Shown: positions 36,293 to 50,815 of the stretch, one piece after another | How the letters are laid out: each line of letters begins with the position of its first letter | Numbering within the stretch: the first letter of the stretch is position 1 | Source of the DNA: Perkinsus chesapeaki | Lineage: Eukaryota; Perkinsozoa; Perkinsida; Perkinsidae | Assembly: GCA_013115145.1 (NCBI GenBank) | Contig: JAAPAO010000012.1 | Span: 478 to 64,477 of the forward strand | Direction of reading: 5' to 3' | DNA: 64,000 bases | Notes under the pieces: generated by a model | What the model was told of the DNA's origin: nothing | Database searches by the model: none | The model's input: the letters and a program-made list of their open reading frames with translations, nothing else | Program-made: the position numbers and the translations under genes

Positions 36293-38124
36293 ATGCTCAT
36301 CGCTTTCCTCTTAGTAGGAGCTCTAGCGGCAGACGAAACTTCGCCGACGTATTACTGCAACAACGAGCTAAGATGGGCCGATTGGCCACGCAGAGAAGAC
36401 AAGCGCGAGTTCCAGCTGGTAGGCCCAATATGTTTGCGGCAGCAAACCTAGGAGCGAATCTATTATCCCTTCAGAACCGAGTGGCGGTCTTCGGGCGACA
36501 TGGAGCGAGAGTGCTAGTCCGTGATGAACACTGTTGGGACGGGGATGAGACGAAGTGATCAATGCTGTTTTTGACACTCTTTGGAAAATATGATGGCAGA
36601 TACACTTGCCCAACTCAGACCTTTATGGGCTATGCTAATAGTCCATCTGCTGGATCCTCCCCGGGCTTCCGTCGAGTCCGAGGTAGGCATGCCATAATTC
36701 CTGGAGATAGCTGCCTAATGGGTAAATGCGGCATGAGTACATTTGACCTGCAGCCCACCTGCTTCAGGACAATTGGTAGACAGTGGAATAGAAATGCACA
36801 TGAATAACGGGCAGCAGGCCGCAAGGTTCTACAAAAGAGCTCTCGGTCTCAATGATGTAACAATGCGATGTCTCCTAGGTTTCATGTGAAATCTTCAGAC
36901 CCCTGACGATGACCAAGTCATGATTCGTTCTACCGAGGTCCCTCGAGTCGTACAAAGTGCCATTGCTTTCATGCTCGGCATGTTTCCAACCCTCAACAGT
37001 AATTATTCTCTGCATATTAGCGGGCGTTTGTTCATCGCGTTCACTTTCCACAGTTACGTCGCCTTCTCTAAATATGATAATCCCTGACAGCGACGTGGAT
37101 CCCATGACACCAAGACCATCGGTGAAAACAACAATACCTGAGGGCGGCCTCACCGAATGGCTACTTTATTCAGATTTGTCCCCGGTTGGCGGACGAGCTC
37201 CACAAGTTTTACAATTCTCAAGCAAAAGACGTAGTCAAACGAACACAAGCTCAGCGAGACTATATTGGGGAGCTTACCGGCCGGTCTCGCGACTTTTCTA
37301 CCGAAGATCCGCGCAAGGTGAAGGCCACCTATAGTGCTTTGCTTGTAATGCTTAAGACTTCATCGCGGTAAGCCTGTTGTCGCTCCAGGACTGCCTCACA
37401 GCTCACTTCTGCCCTACAGTACCAAGCGACGATAAATCTGTCCCTCAAGGACTCGAACCAGGCAGTGCATTGTTGGTGGACATCCTCAGCAATGCCACGT
37501 ACTGAACGGTGCTACGGAGTCATCTTTGTTAACTTGCGCCACGTTCAGGTTCTGGTCCAACGGAAAGTATCGTACCTCTCCGGAGCTGATGAAGCTTGCA
37601 TATGGACCGATGATCGACGTGATCCCCCTTGAGGTGTTGTTAACTGTAATTCGAATCCTCTCAGGAATTTCTGACCGACCTGCGCGAAACGAGGCGGAGG
37701 TTCTCCCTCTATATGGGGCATGATACCGGTCCAGCCAACTCCATAATGGATGCTCTAGGTCTGAGATGTAAGTAGTCGTGTCTTGCTATAGGTCGATCAC
37801 GTATACTATCTCAATCATAGGGCAGGATACACGTAACCGGTGCTCGGACTACTGGCCCCCATTCGCCGCAATGCTCGTTATGGAATCCTACTCGGACGGA
37901 CAAGTTCGTTGGATTTATAATGGGCGGGTTGCCTCCATGGATGCAATCAAAGAGTGTCATGCTCAGTAAGCGGCATGCCGCTGCTCTGTGATACTTAAGA
38001 ATATCATCCTCACTCCAGGTCAATGTGTAGCTTCGACTTGATGAGGCAACATCTGGCTGACTTTATTCCGAACTCTCATGAGTGCCAGTCGGCTTCTGAG
38101 CGCAGATCACGGTTAAGAGCATGA
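36293..38124 (+). CDS. Secreted histidine acid phosphatase 2
   Basis: Second tandem paralogue. Signal peptide MLIAFLLVGALAA, then TYYCNNELRWADWPRRED, catalytic VAVFGRHGARVLVRDEH, FMGYANSPSAGSSPGFRRV, VMIRSTEVPRVVQSA, RDYIGELTGRSRDFSTEDP, LYMGHDTGPANSIMDALGL and the C-terminal CSFDLMRQHLADFIPNSHEC. All exons found join in frame across introns of about 45-70 nt. The motif RHGxRxP carries Leu in place of the final Pro; the catalytic His, both Arg residues and the HD pair are kept, so activity is possible but may be altered. Expected in the secretory route, vacuole or outside the cell. Confidence 0.85.
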
Positions 38125-38909
38125 TGTCTTCATTGTGAGCTGTTTAGCAGACTATCCCCTACGTTTCATACGGGGATTATGTTCTTGTTCTCTTGTTGCT
38201 TTTGTCGTTTTGCTATCAATTGTACCATCAGACTCCGCTTTATGTGTCCGTTGTTGGACTTAGCCCTCCCCAATTACCGACAGCACCGAGTTAGTGTTTT
38301 GCGTTTCCGAAGTGCCGCCACATTTTCGGGGGAGGAGAAAAGGTGATGGTAACTAACTCACACTCGTGATGGGAGCTGATGGAGCCCTGCGGCGTCAGAT
38401 TCACGTGTTGTATTCAGTTGATTAAGCTCGTGCACCCAACGTCCTAATTTTATTCCCAGCCCACTGCCACCCGGAGGATCCCACCGAGCGTTGATGAGAT
38501 GTGGAAAGTCCAAGTTGTACCATTTAGTTGGGGGGAGGTTAAGCAAGACAAGCGGCAATCCCATCCAACTTCAAAGGGTTTGGTCTAGCCGATCATTCTT
38601 CACTGTTCACGAAAGAAAGCAATCCGCACATCAAACTCTGGCGATAGGAGCCTGGTTATTTGTGATGATTGCAATTAACGAAGTATCTTTTGATTTCTCC
38701 AACTAGTAAGTGGGGATGTGAGAACTTGACCCCCCTCAAGCCCAAATCTGCACGCATGCCCAAGCTCCGCGGCGCGTATTTGAAATGCTTCGCTAAGGGA
38801 TAAAACATAAGCTGGAATCCACATGACCGTAGTAACTGCTAGAGAATGCTGCGCACACTGAGCATCGATCCCGTAATTAGGCTCTGGGATACAGTGGTCG
38901 GATCATGCA
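38125..38909. other. Intergenic region
   Basis: About 0.8 kb between phosphatases 2 and 3 with no coding frame of convincing quality. It ends in the long inverted repeat at 38910. Confidence 0.4.
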
Positions 38910-38968
38910 GCACGCCACACACACAGCATACAGCACGATCCGTGTTGTATGCTGTGTGTGTGGCGTGC
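38910..38968. repeat. 23-bp perfect inverted repeat upstream of phosphatase 3
   Basis: Arms 38910-38932 and 38946-38968 are perfectly complementary over 23 bp (left arm starts gcacgccacacacacagcat), separated by 13 nt. The spacer contains CACG-ATC-CGTG, so the stem can continue for four more pairs after one mismatch. It ends 75 bp before the start codon at 39044, so it lies in the 5' UTR or core promoter. It could form a stable hairpin in RNA or a cruciform in DNA. Confidence 0.95.
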
Positions 38969-39043
38969 GTGTGATTTCATCGTTCAACGCCCCCAACAGC
39001 TTCAACTATCGGCCTTATTCTCAGCCTTTGTGTTCCGCTTCAT

Positions 39044-41034
39044 ATGGTAAGGGCCTCTTTTCTCCCAATCGTCATCGCGGCAGCTCTGGCGGCCGAAGAA
39101 GACTCCCCCATGTATTACTGTAACAATGCGCTCGGCTGGGCTGACTGGCCGCGCAGAGGAGACAATCCCGAGGCCACCCTTGTACACTGGTTATTGTCGT
39201 ATCGAAGATCCCTTGTTTCTATGTTTAGAAGCGAGTAGCAATCTTCGGTCGTCATGGAGCGAGGGTACCGTATGACGCTGACCATGCCCGGAAGTGTTGG
39301 ACTGGGGATTCGATAAAGTACATGTCCGCTCTGTTCGGGAACATACAGTACTTCTCCCTCCAGTTTCACATGCCCGACTAGAACTTTTCTGGGATACGCG
39401 AACAGTCCATCTGGAGGAACATCACCCGGGTTCAAGCGGATTCGCGGCAGACATGCTGCTATCCCTGGGGACAACTGTCTCACAGGCAAGTGACCAGGGT
39501 CTAGTTCGCGGTATGTACAGAGTTCTTGGAGCAGGTCAACTCGTTGATACCGGAATCCAGATGCTTCTGAATAACGGGGAGCAAGCTGCAAGACTCTACA
39601 AGGATGAACTTGGGCTAGACGATGTAGGTCGACGCATTCACTTTGCCGTAACTGATCTTATTTCAGATTCCCCAGGACCAGCATGTCATGATTCGCTCTA
39701 CCGAAGTCACCCGTGTTATCCAAAGCGCAATAGCGTTCACGATTGGCATGTTTCCAGCTTTAAACAGTAGGTTGGCTCCTTTGTCATCGGCTGTTTGAGA
39801 GTGGTGCTTCTCACCGATATGCTCAGGCTCTTGGCCCTCTTTGAATATGATAATCCCCGATGAGAACGTAGATCCTATGACGCCGAAAAATTCCGTGAGA
39901 ACAGCTACCCTTGGTATTAGAAAATATCTACCTCTTGACGATCAGGTATGCCCACAGTTGGAAGACGTACTTAACGAGTTCTACGCATCGGCAGAGGGGA
40001 AAAAGGCAGTGTCCCGAACAAAAGCACAGCGAGAGTACATTGGCTACATCACCGGCCGATCTGACGACTTTTCGACTGAGGACCCTGATGACATGGGCGA
40101 CCTTTACGGTGGCCTTAATGTCAGCACTTGAAGTTCAGCGGATTCGCAGACGACCGTTTCCTGTTCAGGATTGCCTTACAACACATTTTTGCCCTACTGT
40201 ACCAAGTGACGATAAATCAGTGCCTCGAGGACTAGAACCCGGTGGCACCATCTATGCGGATGTCTTGAGCAATGTCACGTACGTGATATCACTCCTTATG
40301 TAACGGCAGCTCTTCGTTTTCAGGTTCTGGTGGAACGGGAAATATCACACTTCCAAAGAACTGATGAAACGTGCATATGGGCCGATTATCGACGTACTCA
40401 TCTACGACTTTCCAGCTTGGATTTTCAAGGCTCGTTTTTAGGACTTTCTGGACGATCTAAGAGTGCCTGGTCGGAGGTTCTCCCTCTATATGGGCCATGA
40501 CACCGGCCCTGCCAACTCTATAATGGATTCCTTGGACCTAACTTGTAGGTATCGCTTTATGAGGGAGGATACTCACAGGAGTATGGCATGCGCAATCTCA
40601 ACGACGTCTTTGGCGTTGACAACCCAGTTCTTGTTGAGGTTAAGTTTTGCATAGAGACTCCCGTGATGTAACCACGGTGAACTATGTACTCACGGATGCA
40701 TGAGCTTATTTTAGGGATCGACTCGGGTAATCGCTGTACCAGAAACCTGCCCCCCTTTGGATCCGTGCTTGTGATGGAGTCCTACTCGGACAGGCAAGTT
40801 CGTTGGGTCTTCAATGGCAGGGTTGCCTCTATGGATGCAATAGAGGAATGTAAAGCCAAGTAAGTGGCGTGGTTGGTTTCCTTGGGGACATTCTCATTGA
40901 CCGAAGCCCGCAACCATTTTCACAGGCCGACATGCAGCTTCGACCTGATGTGGAAATACTTTGCCGACCTAGTTCCGAACACCTACGAGTGCGAACCGCT
41001 CCCGAGGCACAGGTCCCGCTTGAGAAGGTCGTAG
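39044..41034 (+). CDS. Secreted histidine acid phosphatase 3
   Basis: Third tandem paralogue. Signal peptide MVRASFLPIVIAAALAAEED, then MYYCNNALGWADWPRRGD, catalytic VAIFGRHGARVPYDADH (complete RHGxRxP), VMIRSTEVTRVIQSA, REYIGYITGRSDDFSTEDP, THFCPTVPSDDKSVPRGL, LYMGHDTGPANSIMDSLDL and CSFDLMWKYFADLVPNTYEC. Exons join in frame. One intron appears to use a GC donor (G|gcaagtgacc at about 39486) where genes 1 and 2 use GT. The intron before the last-but-one exon is about 190 nt instead of about 46 as in gene 1. This looks like the most intact of the three copies. Confidence 0.85.
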
Positions 41035-41497
41035 TCGCCCACCTCAAATATTCACTTACCGTCTTTTGTCAAGTGTCCTCAAACTTGTCATGTTGTCTTC
41101 GCGTTTTTTCTTTTCAACATTGTACTGCATTCTCACTAACGCCAAATTGTCTTGATTTTTCACTCAGCCCGTGAGTTTCGTTATACTTAAGTGCTTTATT
41201 GTAGCTCACCGTCAAGCACCAGACCGGAACAACCAAGACCTTGGTGACTTTTCGCACTATGAAGACGTGATTTCACTTTTTGATACTCAATCGGAATGCT
41301 TGCAAAAGCCACTTGATAAATATTGTCTCTACACGCTTCTCCTACATCTATTCTCGCCCCCAATAACTCCTCAACGCAAGTCGGAAAGCTCTACACGTAA
41401 AAAGGTAATCATACTGACAACACTTACTCGCAACGGTAACCTCAAAAGTATAGTCTAATCGTAGCAGCTAAGGTAGACGAGATATTTGAGCCAAATA

Positions 41498-43408
<1,911 letters not shown>

Positions 43409-43584
43409 GCCGACAAAAAGAAGTGGACTGCAACGAATTCGAGAGGGGAGACATGGTGTAACACAAAGGCCAGGTGGTGATTATACTGCTTGACTAGGGT
43501 ACCGAGGAACATTCTACCGGCCTTTAACGACCGAGCGTCAACTACTACTAATAACAATATCACCGATTATGCTACAATAGGCAA

Positions 43585-46203
43585 CTACGCATCGCCCGCC
43601 TCCGCTGCCGCCTGCTTCTTGCCATCCCGACTCTTCCTTCGCTTGGAATTCACCCGAGAGTTCTTCTTTTCAGCTACGCGGCTGGCCGTCCACACTTCAG
43701 AGGAACCGTCGGCCCTCTTGACCGTCACCTGTGGGTCGGCGTCGCCCTCCCCCTGGCTGAGCTCGAATTCGCACTCCTTCGCGTCGGGCACCTTCTTGTC
43801 CAGCAAGTTGGCGATAGCGGTGTGCATGAAGGACCCCTTGGCGACTGGACCCTTGCTGGACCTCAGCACATTGACAGCCTCCGAATACAGTTTCTCATCT
43901 CGACGAGGAGGGGCTGCTGCAGGCTGCTTCTCAGCCGAGGCCGTCGATTCGCGCTTCCGCTTAGCAGGCTTGATGGGCTTCTTGACCGACTCTTCCGCGG
44001 AGGCCTCAGGAGCCCATCCGGCATGGACCGTGGAATCTCCCCGAGCGTGCTTCATCTCCTGCGACACTTTTTGCTTAAGCTCCTTCTCCGTCACCTTGGT
44101 GACAGGCAATACAGTATCGTCGATCTTAACCTTGCCATCCTTAAGCCAAGTGAATGACCTCCGTGATTTGGGTACACGGGTGTTGAGGAAGGCAAAGGTG
44201 GAGTTCTTCGGCCAGAGGAGCTCCACCAGCTGGGATTTGTCGCCGCCAGTAACGTTGATGGACTTTTGAAGAGCCTCAAACAGGGTCTCTGCGTTATGCC
44301 CTTCGAGGGAGCCCGTCTCAACCGATACTACAGTGCCCACCTTAGGATTCGACAACGACCGCCGGGACGACCGCCCAGAGGGAGCTGGGGAGCCGCCTAC
44401 TTCTTTCGCCTTGTCCTCGTCTGACTCTTCTGAGACAGGCTCGGTGGGCTTCGCCGGGGCGGACGGCTTGGGCCTCCCAGCTGTCTTGACCGGACGAACC
44501 TTCCGCTTCGGTGTGGTATCGGGCTGCTCTTTCTCCCCCATACCCTTCAACTCTGGCACCACCATACCGAAGTCCTCAGAACTATCAGAAGCGGCATCAT
44601 CGGTCTTCTTAGCACTCGAGTCGGGGACCTATCAGACACCAAATAAAACCGTTACACTACAGCGAAATACCACCTTGGTGGCCACGGAGCTCCTCCGCTT
44701 GCCCGATGATGATGCCTTTGCATCTTCAACAACCTTCTTAGGTGTCGTTGCGTTGGGCTGCTTCTCAACCACTTCCATCTCCTCATCAGCTGCCTTCTGC
44801 TTGGCCTTCTTAGGAGACTTCCTCACCCTCTTCGCCGGCGGTTCTTCCTCCGCTTGTTTTTTGGGCTCCTCTGGTTGTTCTTCCGCCTCCGGCTCGGCCA
44901 GAGCATGTACCGCCTCCGCACTCTCGAACACGAACTCCTCGCTGGAGTCGCTGGAATCGCTGCTGCTGTCGTTGAAAATCCACTGGCTTCCTCTTTTTGC
45001 AGCAACGACGGCCTTCGATGCCTTGGCAGATGCCTCCTCAGCCACCTTTACGGAAGGCTTCTCGTCAACCTTCTTGGCAGGCTCCTTGGACGGTTCAGCC
45101 GGCTGAGGATACTCCACAATCTCCGTAGGGGCTATCTCCGACATTTCCTCCGCGTCGGGCATGTCAGCATCTCTCGGGCTGTCACCATCAACCCCAAAAT
45201 CAGGTATAGTAAACTTATAATCGTCCACGCCTCCCGATGACGAGGAAGAGTCGGAGTCATCATCCTCCACGGGCCTGCCGGTTTCCTCTTTTCCCGCTGG
45301 TTCAGCCGGCTCCGTCACAGCAACGCTAGCTGGCTCCTCTTGTGACGCCTGAGCTTTGAGCAAAATATCCAAAGCACTGACATCTTCATTCTCAATATCA
45401 TTCTTAGGGACCTGGGAAGCCGGAGCGGGCTTTGAAGCTTCGACCTTCTTAGGAGTATCCTTCTCGGGAAGCTCTTTCGGTTCGTTGTCCTTCTTAGGGG
45501 ACTCCTCAGGCGCCTTGTCCCTCGCAGCTGGCTCTTTTGCTTCCTTCTTTTTCGAAGCAGACTCTTCGGGCTCCTTACCCTTTTTGGCAGACTCGCCTAG
45601 GTGCTTGTCCTTTTTAACAGTCTCCTTTTGTTCCTTGTTCTTCGCCTTATCAAGCGGCTCTACAGCCTCGTCGCTCTTCTTGGCGGTTTTCTTGTCCTTC
45701 TTTGTAGGCTCCTTCATTGCCTTGTCATCCTTCTGAGCCTCACCACTCTTCGTAGGTGACTTCTCTTTCTTATCAGTCTTCTTTTTGCTTAAAGCCGTCT
45801 TATCAATAGCAGCCTCTAGCATATGTGCCATCTTGTTAACCTCATTAGTATCCACCGGCGCTGATGCTGCTGCCCCGGGGATAGGGTACGTGTAGTTCCT
45901 GGCCCTAATAGGGATGACCCTCTGGCTGGAATCGAAGTCAGCGTTGATGTCTCGGGCCTTCGCGGTCTTCCTGACCTCACCGACGCCGAGCTTGGGACCG
46001 GTCTTGGTGACACCAGTCATGGTCTGGCACCCGTTGTCGACAAGCTCAGGGCCGAATCTTGGTAGAGAACCGTTCGACCACGCCAGGGGAGTCTGACTGC
46101 CGACGCAACCGGAGGGATCAGCTGACATCGTCGAAGCTGCTGCCGATGCACAACTGACAGCGAATCTTCTTGGGGACAATGCTACTCTCATAAATAGCGC
46201 CAT
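43585..46203 (-). CDS. Lys/Glu/Pro-rich low-complexity protein
   Basis: Two exons joined across a 45-nt intron (44629-44673), giving about 860 residues. The N terminus has an Arg/Ala-rich start that could be a mitochondrial presequence; a second Met 26 residues later (MSADPSGCVG) would remove it. A possibly folded segment follows (GPKLGVGEVRKTAKARDIN), then long runs of KK, EE, PKK and PEE repeats such as EESAKKGKEPEESASKKKEA, Ser/Asp acidic clusters (DDDSDSSSSSG), and a C-terminal region with LFEALQKSINVTGGDKSQLV, TWLKDGKVKIDD and a basic end (SKRRKSRDGKKQ). Composition suggests a nucleolar or chromatin-associated protein, which is inference. No domain recognised. Confidence 0.75.
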
Positions 46204-46583
46204 TTTCAGTCACACTGTCTTCGGATAGAATTTACAGAAATTGATCTCTGGAGTTTCTGTTCTGGAAGTAAAAATAGCATTCTGCTTTCGATTGAACACG
46301 TCGAAGTTGAGTACCATTTGGGTCAGCTAATCAACCTCAAACGTATCTTTCAGTTCAAGCTGTTACGTATCGACTTGAAAAAAATACCAATAACGTTTTC
46401 GCCTCAACACACCACCTCTATATTTTCGCAGTACTATGCGCAAAAATAGGAGGCGCGACACCGTGCGTTGAGGAAATGCAAGATTTGCTAAGATGCGTAA
46501 GGAGAAGTCCGCTGACGCTCGGCGCTTATTTTTTTGTCACGTGCTGAGGCTGAACATTCAGTCTTTTTGAAGTGAACCTTTTG
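46204..46583. promoter_or_regulatory. Divergent promoter region
   Basis: About 380 bp between the heads of two divergently transcribed genes. No distinctive motif was recognised apart from A/T runs near 46375 and 46525. It must hold the start sites of both flanking genes. Confidence 0.4.
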
Positions 46584-47102
46584 ATGGCTCTGCAGGCTGT
46601 CCTCAATCAAGTTGAAGGAGCGATCTACAAATGGACGAGACCGAGGCCGCCTCGTCTGGGAGTGGCTGTCCCGAGATCTGTAAGCTTTACCTTACTTCAC
46701 TTCGTGGCCTAATGATTGATTGCTTCCAAGCGACCTGTAAAAATATCTTTTGACTACTCCGTATCATTCCTTTGCATCCATTCAACTTGCTTTCATACGT
46801 CACGTCTCGTCGACGTTCCTTTTTTCAGCCCCCCGGCACTGGCATCCTCTTCCACACCAACATGCAGACGATCCGCTACTCCCTCAGCCCGAAGGTCTGG
46901 GTCCTCGTCACCGGTGCGGGCATAGCTGGCACTATGGCTGGCCAGAACTTTGCCCACGCTGTTCTGCTTAGCAAGAATCCTCCTAACGTACGATATCCTT
47001 GCGAGGACACGCTGAAATATTTCATATCAGCCTCCCCGTTACCGCGAGAAGCCGCCAGTAAGGCACCCACACACTCTTGATGAGGATGAGGACGAGGATT
47101 AG
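46584..47102 (+). CDS. Small single-pass membrane protein
   Basis: Three exons. The ATG at 46584 reads MALQAVLNQVEGAIYKWTRP; a 149-nt intron (46680-46828, acceptor tttttttcag) joins in frame to PPGTGILFHTNMQTIRYSLS, which leads into one hydrophobic segment (VWVLVTGAGIAGTMAGQNFA). A second short intron leads to a Pro/Arg-rich and finally acidic tail ending DEDEDED. About 100 residues. Size and layout resemble small organelle-membrane subunits, but no family was recognised. Confidence 0.55.
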
Positions 47103-47370
47103 GTAGGAAGGCCGCTCTCCGCTGTAAATCAGGTTACCCCGGTCAGATGCTCTCGGCAGCAATCTTTTCGTACATCAGCCGACCAGGCGTCACCCGCTTC
47201 AACTCGGCTGTCATATAGAGGGACATGATGATAATCGTTGGCTAGACGATACAGTTATTATTTTATAATATATATTATTGCGTTTAATCGGTACTTCTCA
47301 AGCCCTTTCTGAAGAGTCGTTATTACCTTGTCCAAAATTTCGTCCACTCCCTCCCCCGTATCTGCCTATA

Positions 47371-47955
47371 ATGTTTCGCTCCACCAGTTGGCTATCCAAT
47401 TCAACCGCAACCGCATCTGAGAATAGTAAGTCATATTCTCACCCCCTCCGGATGTACTTCCGTTATGTGGCAGGCTACAAAGCTCCCAGTTGCTGTGGTG
47501 GTGGTCGCACCCCGTCCGAGATCATGGCCCGTAAGTCCCGCACTGTCAGCTGGGCCAGCGACCTCGATACGGTCATCAAGTGTCCCTCTGGAGATCCGCC
47601 GCTTTTTGAAGGTAAAGTCCCTATTAAGTAGCCAGCCATTACCGTCTCAGGCTTATTGTGGAAGGAGAGCTTGCACTTGAAGCGTTGGAGCCTTCGTTGG
47701 TGTGTTATCCCGGCGGACAAGGCGGCAATCCTCTGTTATGTTAGAAAGGGCGATCGGAATCCTTCTGAGGTTCCCTTGGCGGCAAGCTTGCTGTAATCTC
47801 AAGTGTATCTTATCTAGATACTGGAGCTGAACCGGAATACTAGGCTGTCGGCGTATTCAGACGCCGACAGCTGGGCGGTGGAGATTGGCAATCGTGCATT
47901 GTGTTACGACTCGCAGTGCAATACACCGGGTGGATGTCATAGAGTTTCCACGTAA
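47371..47955 (+). CDS. PH-domain protein
   Basis: Start MFRSTSWLSNSTATASEN at 47371. Exons join across introns of about 48, 39 and 48 nt. After a Ser/Gly-rich N terminus and TVSWASDLDTVIKCPSGDPP comes a pleckstrin-homology pattern: LLWKESLHLKRWSLRWCVI, the Leu/Trp/Arg core of strands 1-2, then ILCYVRKGDRNPSE and LELNRNTRLSAYSDAD. The C-terminal helix with its invariant Trp is not clear; SWAVEIGNRALCYDSQC may be part of the fold. The stop at 47955 is provisional: a 40-nt intron could join it to an open frame up to about 48168. Phosphoinositide binding is the usual role of such domains. Confidence 0.6.
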
Positions 47956-47999
47956 TTCATACCGACTTTTCCCCAAATCTTAGTATTGGGTGTGCTTTC

Positions 48000-50815
48000 T
48001 GTTCAGCTTTATGCACGCTGTTGGAGCTGCTATTGGATGTGATGATGGTGATTCTTTTAATGTTGGTATGGGTTTGGATTATCCTATTGCGAGATCTACC
48101 AGCAAGATGCCTAAAAAACCATCACTGGTTCATCGCTGTGATCATCATCACCAATGTTACTTTTATTGAGGCTTTCAAACAGCAGCAATCGGAGGAGAAA
48201 GAATTTGAGAATGCTCCTCGTTGGTCGGCGTATGTCGATGACTCTAAACTGCAACACTGCCATACTCTCCCATATCCACTCAGCCGTTCAGGGCGACCGT
48301 TATTGTTGGTCTTGCTGATGCAGTTGAAGTTTTCATTAACATTGTCATCAACGTTGTTTGCTATTTTCTTGTCCTTTCTTCTGTATGATGTAACCGAGAG
48401 TATACTAAATGGTAAAGTAGTCGTATATCGTCTTAATTATTACAACCTATGCTACCATCCAGTATAGTCTATAACATTTATCTTTTACCACCATCACCAT
48501 CATCACCCGCAGTAAAGGCCGTGCTGCCTCCATCGGCGGCCACTATAGCTATTAGGATTAAGTAGCGCGAGGCTGCGGTGGTATAAGCCAACCAGCCACA
48601 GTGGGAGTACGACAACGTCAGACGGATTCGTCGCCAACAACTTCTAGCTGTACTTCCCACTGATGGCACTGGCTTTATGTTATAAGTCTTGTTAAAGCAC
48701 TGTAATTGCTCTACTATTGCCCGTGGGTCGTCCCTTATATAATAGGGTCTACCTTATTATCATCATCTACCACCATCATCATTGTCACTACCATCACCGC
48801 CACAGTACCAGCATTATCTGGAAGCCGACTGCTTTTATCAAAGTCTTAACCGATGAAAGTCGAAGGCTTCTTTTTGCTCTACTTTTGGGAAACGTGTTTC
48901 CCTCTAAAAATGCCATACTTGTCTCTATTGTTGTTATGATAACTCTCGGGATCGTCGAAGTGACTTCATTCTGTTTTTCGTCGACATTTTGAATGTACGC
49001 TCTCGAATGTACTGTTCCGAGCCTATCCGTTCGACCATAAACGAATGCCTCCACACCAACTCGTCGAATAAATCCATACTCCCGTAGAGTGTCTACAGCA
49101 TCTCGATAATATCCTTTACAGTATATCGGTTTTCACTGCTGGCTGGCTGACGTCTAAGATCTGGTGCTTCTGCTACAAAGCAGTCAGCCAGTTGCTACTA
49201 CTACTACTGCTACCTCTGATTGTATATGCGTAGATTCTAGTGTGGGGTTACAAGAGCACTTTTATAGTGGCTATGTGGTGGTGAACTATTAAATAGCCCT
49301 GATTGGCTTGATGATGATGTCGACGGTCAAGTGACAACGTTGACGACCTCTACTACCAATGCAGAATATTAGTATCTGTTGTTTGGCAATTTAAAAGGGA
49401 ATGTAAACTAACGGTGAGTCGGCTGGCTTTGCTTTTTGATATCATAAGTATGTCAGTTATTTTTTAGGATTTGTTATTAGCTGGTTCTTATTGTTGATCA
49501 TCACACTGTAAAGAAGCACCTGTTTTACTTGACTCAAGACCGAGTGGTTTTGGTTGGCGAGCGATGTGGCTGGCATGCTACACTATTATTGATAATCAGC
49601 ATTAACCTTATAAGCATCCGTTTTAATACATACTCTTGCCGTTGTTGATGGTATTACTGCTAATATTAACTTTGCTGCTGCTGCTGCTGATCTGTACTAT
49701 TCAAATTCTTGTATCTTGATTTATTCTTCTCCATCTTAATGGTAGCCCCACGAACTGTTATTGTCTTCTAAACTATCAGTTTGGGTGGTGGCCTTGCCTT
49801 ATCGTTGAACCGTTGGAGCACGAATGCCGACTTCATAGAATGCTTTCATGACTGTTGCGATAGACATTGTTTTCATCCATGTTCAACAAATCTGTATTGT
49901 TTCATTTGCGGCATCCTAATACTACCATTAACAACCCCAGTTTCAGCAGTAACCGCGAGTACTCTAGAGCCGATACACGTGCTACTCGACACCACTCTGA
50001 ATCGCAGATGTCGAAAGCCATTGTTCGACTATTGGAGGGCCTACACAGACTTCTCCGGACGGTTAGGCTATACAATAGCATATCCTGTTGCGTTCACTTA
50101 GTTGCTTTGGTAAGGGATATACATTGAACCTATCTAGAAAACAAACGGTCATCCACGGGTGAAACCAGTCAGGTATTGAGTCAGCGCTTTAAGCTGTGGA
50201 CAGGATTGTGCTCAACCACCCTGGAGCACTAGCGTCATCTGATGCTCATTAGATTGTGGTTGTGTAATATGAAGGTCTTTCGCTAATTGTTAGCCCCCCC
50301 GGTTGGCAGGGTAACGCCTGTGGACACTACATGACAATTTTAGTGTAAATGATCATCTTCGGAGTGGGAATGACCAAAAGGCGAATGGCCGAAGGAGGTA
50401 TTGCTGGGCAAGACAGCCTCTTAGTTCGGGTCTACCTTACTATGGGCTGCCAGTGACAGCACCAAAGCCGAGTCCAGGGGTCACCACCTCATACCACCGC
50501 AATTTAGTTGTCAACATGAAGTCTTATTGTGCTTCGTCGAGTGACAAGTGGAGAATAGATACCCAACAGGAGTGCCATTTGTTCCATACTTGTCATCATT
50601 AGTCTCCACTGTTGGCATCCAACTATTTAAACACAATATATAGGATGGCCAAACAGAGCACATATACTCAATCTTTCTATTACAGCACACTGTTGCGCCT
50701 TCCATCCGTTTATTAAAATTAAATCACTGGGTTGAGAGCTCTTCACCAATGTTAGCTCAAAGCCCATTGGTACAGTCAACTGGTGGTACACAACATGGTC
50801 GAGTCAGAAACAAGA
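48000..50815. other. Gene-poor region with triplet-repeat-like tracts
   Basis: About 2.8 kb with no supported gene. Short degenerate tracts of CAT/ATC and CTA/CTG triplets occur, for example near 48480-48510, 48765-48805, 49195-49215 (ctactactactactgctacc) and 49675-49690 (tgctgctgctgctgctga). Open frames here are short and hydrophobic or His-rich, as expected from such triplets. The lowest gene density in the window. Confidence 0.5.

Noticed and set aside
43490-44269. Long plus-strand open frame opposite the Lys/Glu-rich gene
   Set aside because: Ser/Leu/Phe-rich antisense shadow of a repetitive Lys/Glu coding region; the minus strand has the consistent two-exon gene.
48021-48467. Plus-strand hydrophobic open frame of about 148 codons
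   Set aside because: Rich in Leu, Val and Ile because of T-rich sequence, lies in a gene-poor triplet-repeat region, and shows no motif. Part of it could instead be an extra exon of the PH-domain gene in another frame.
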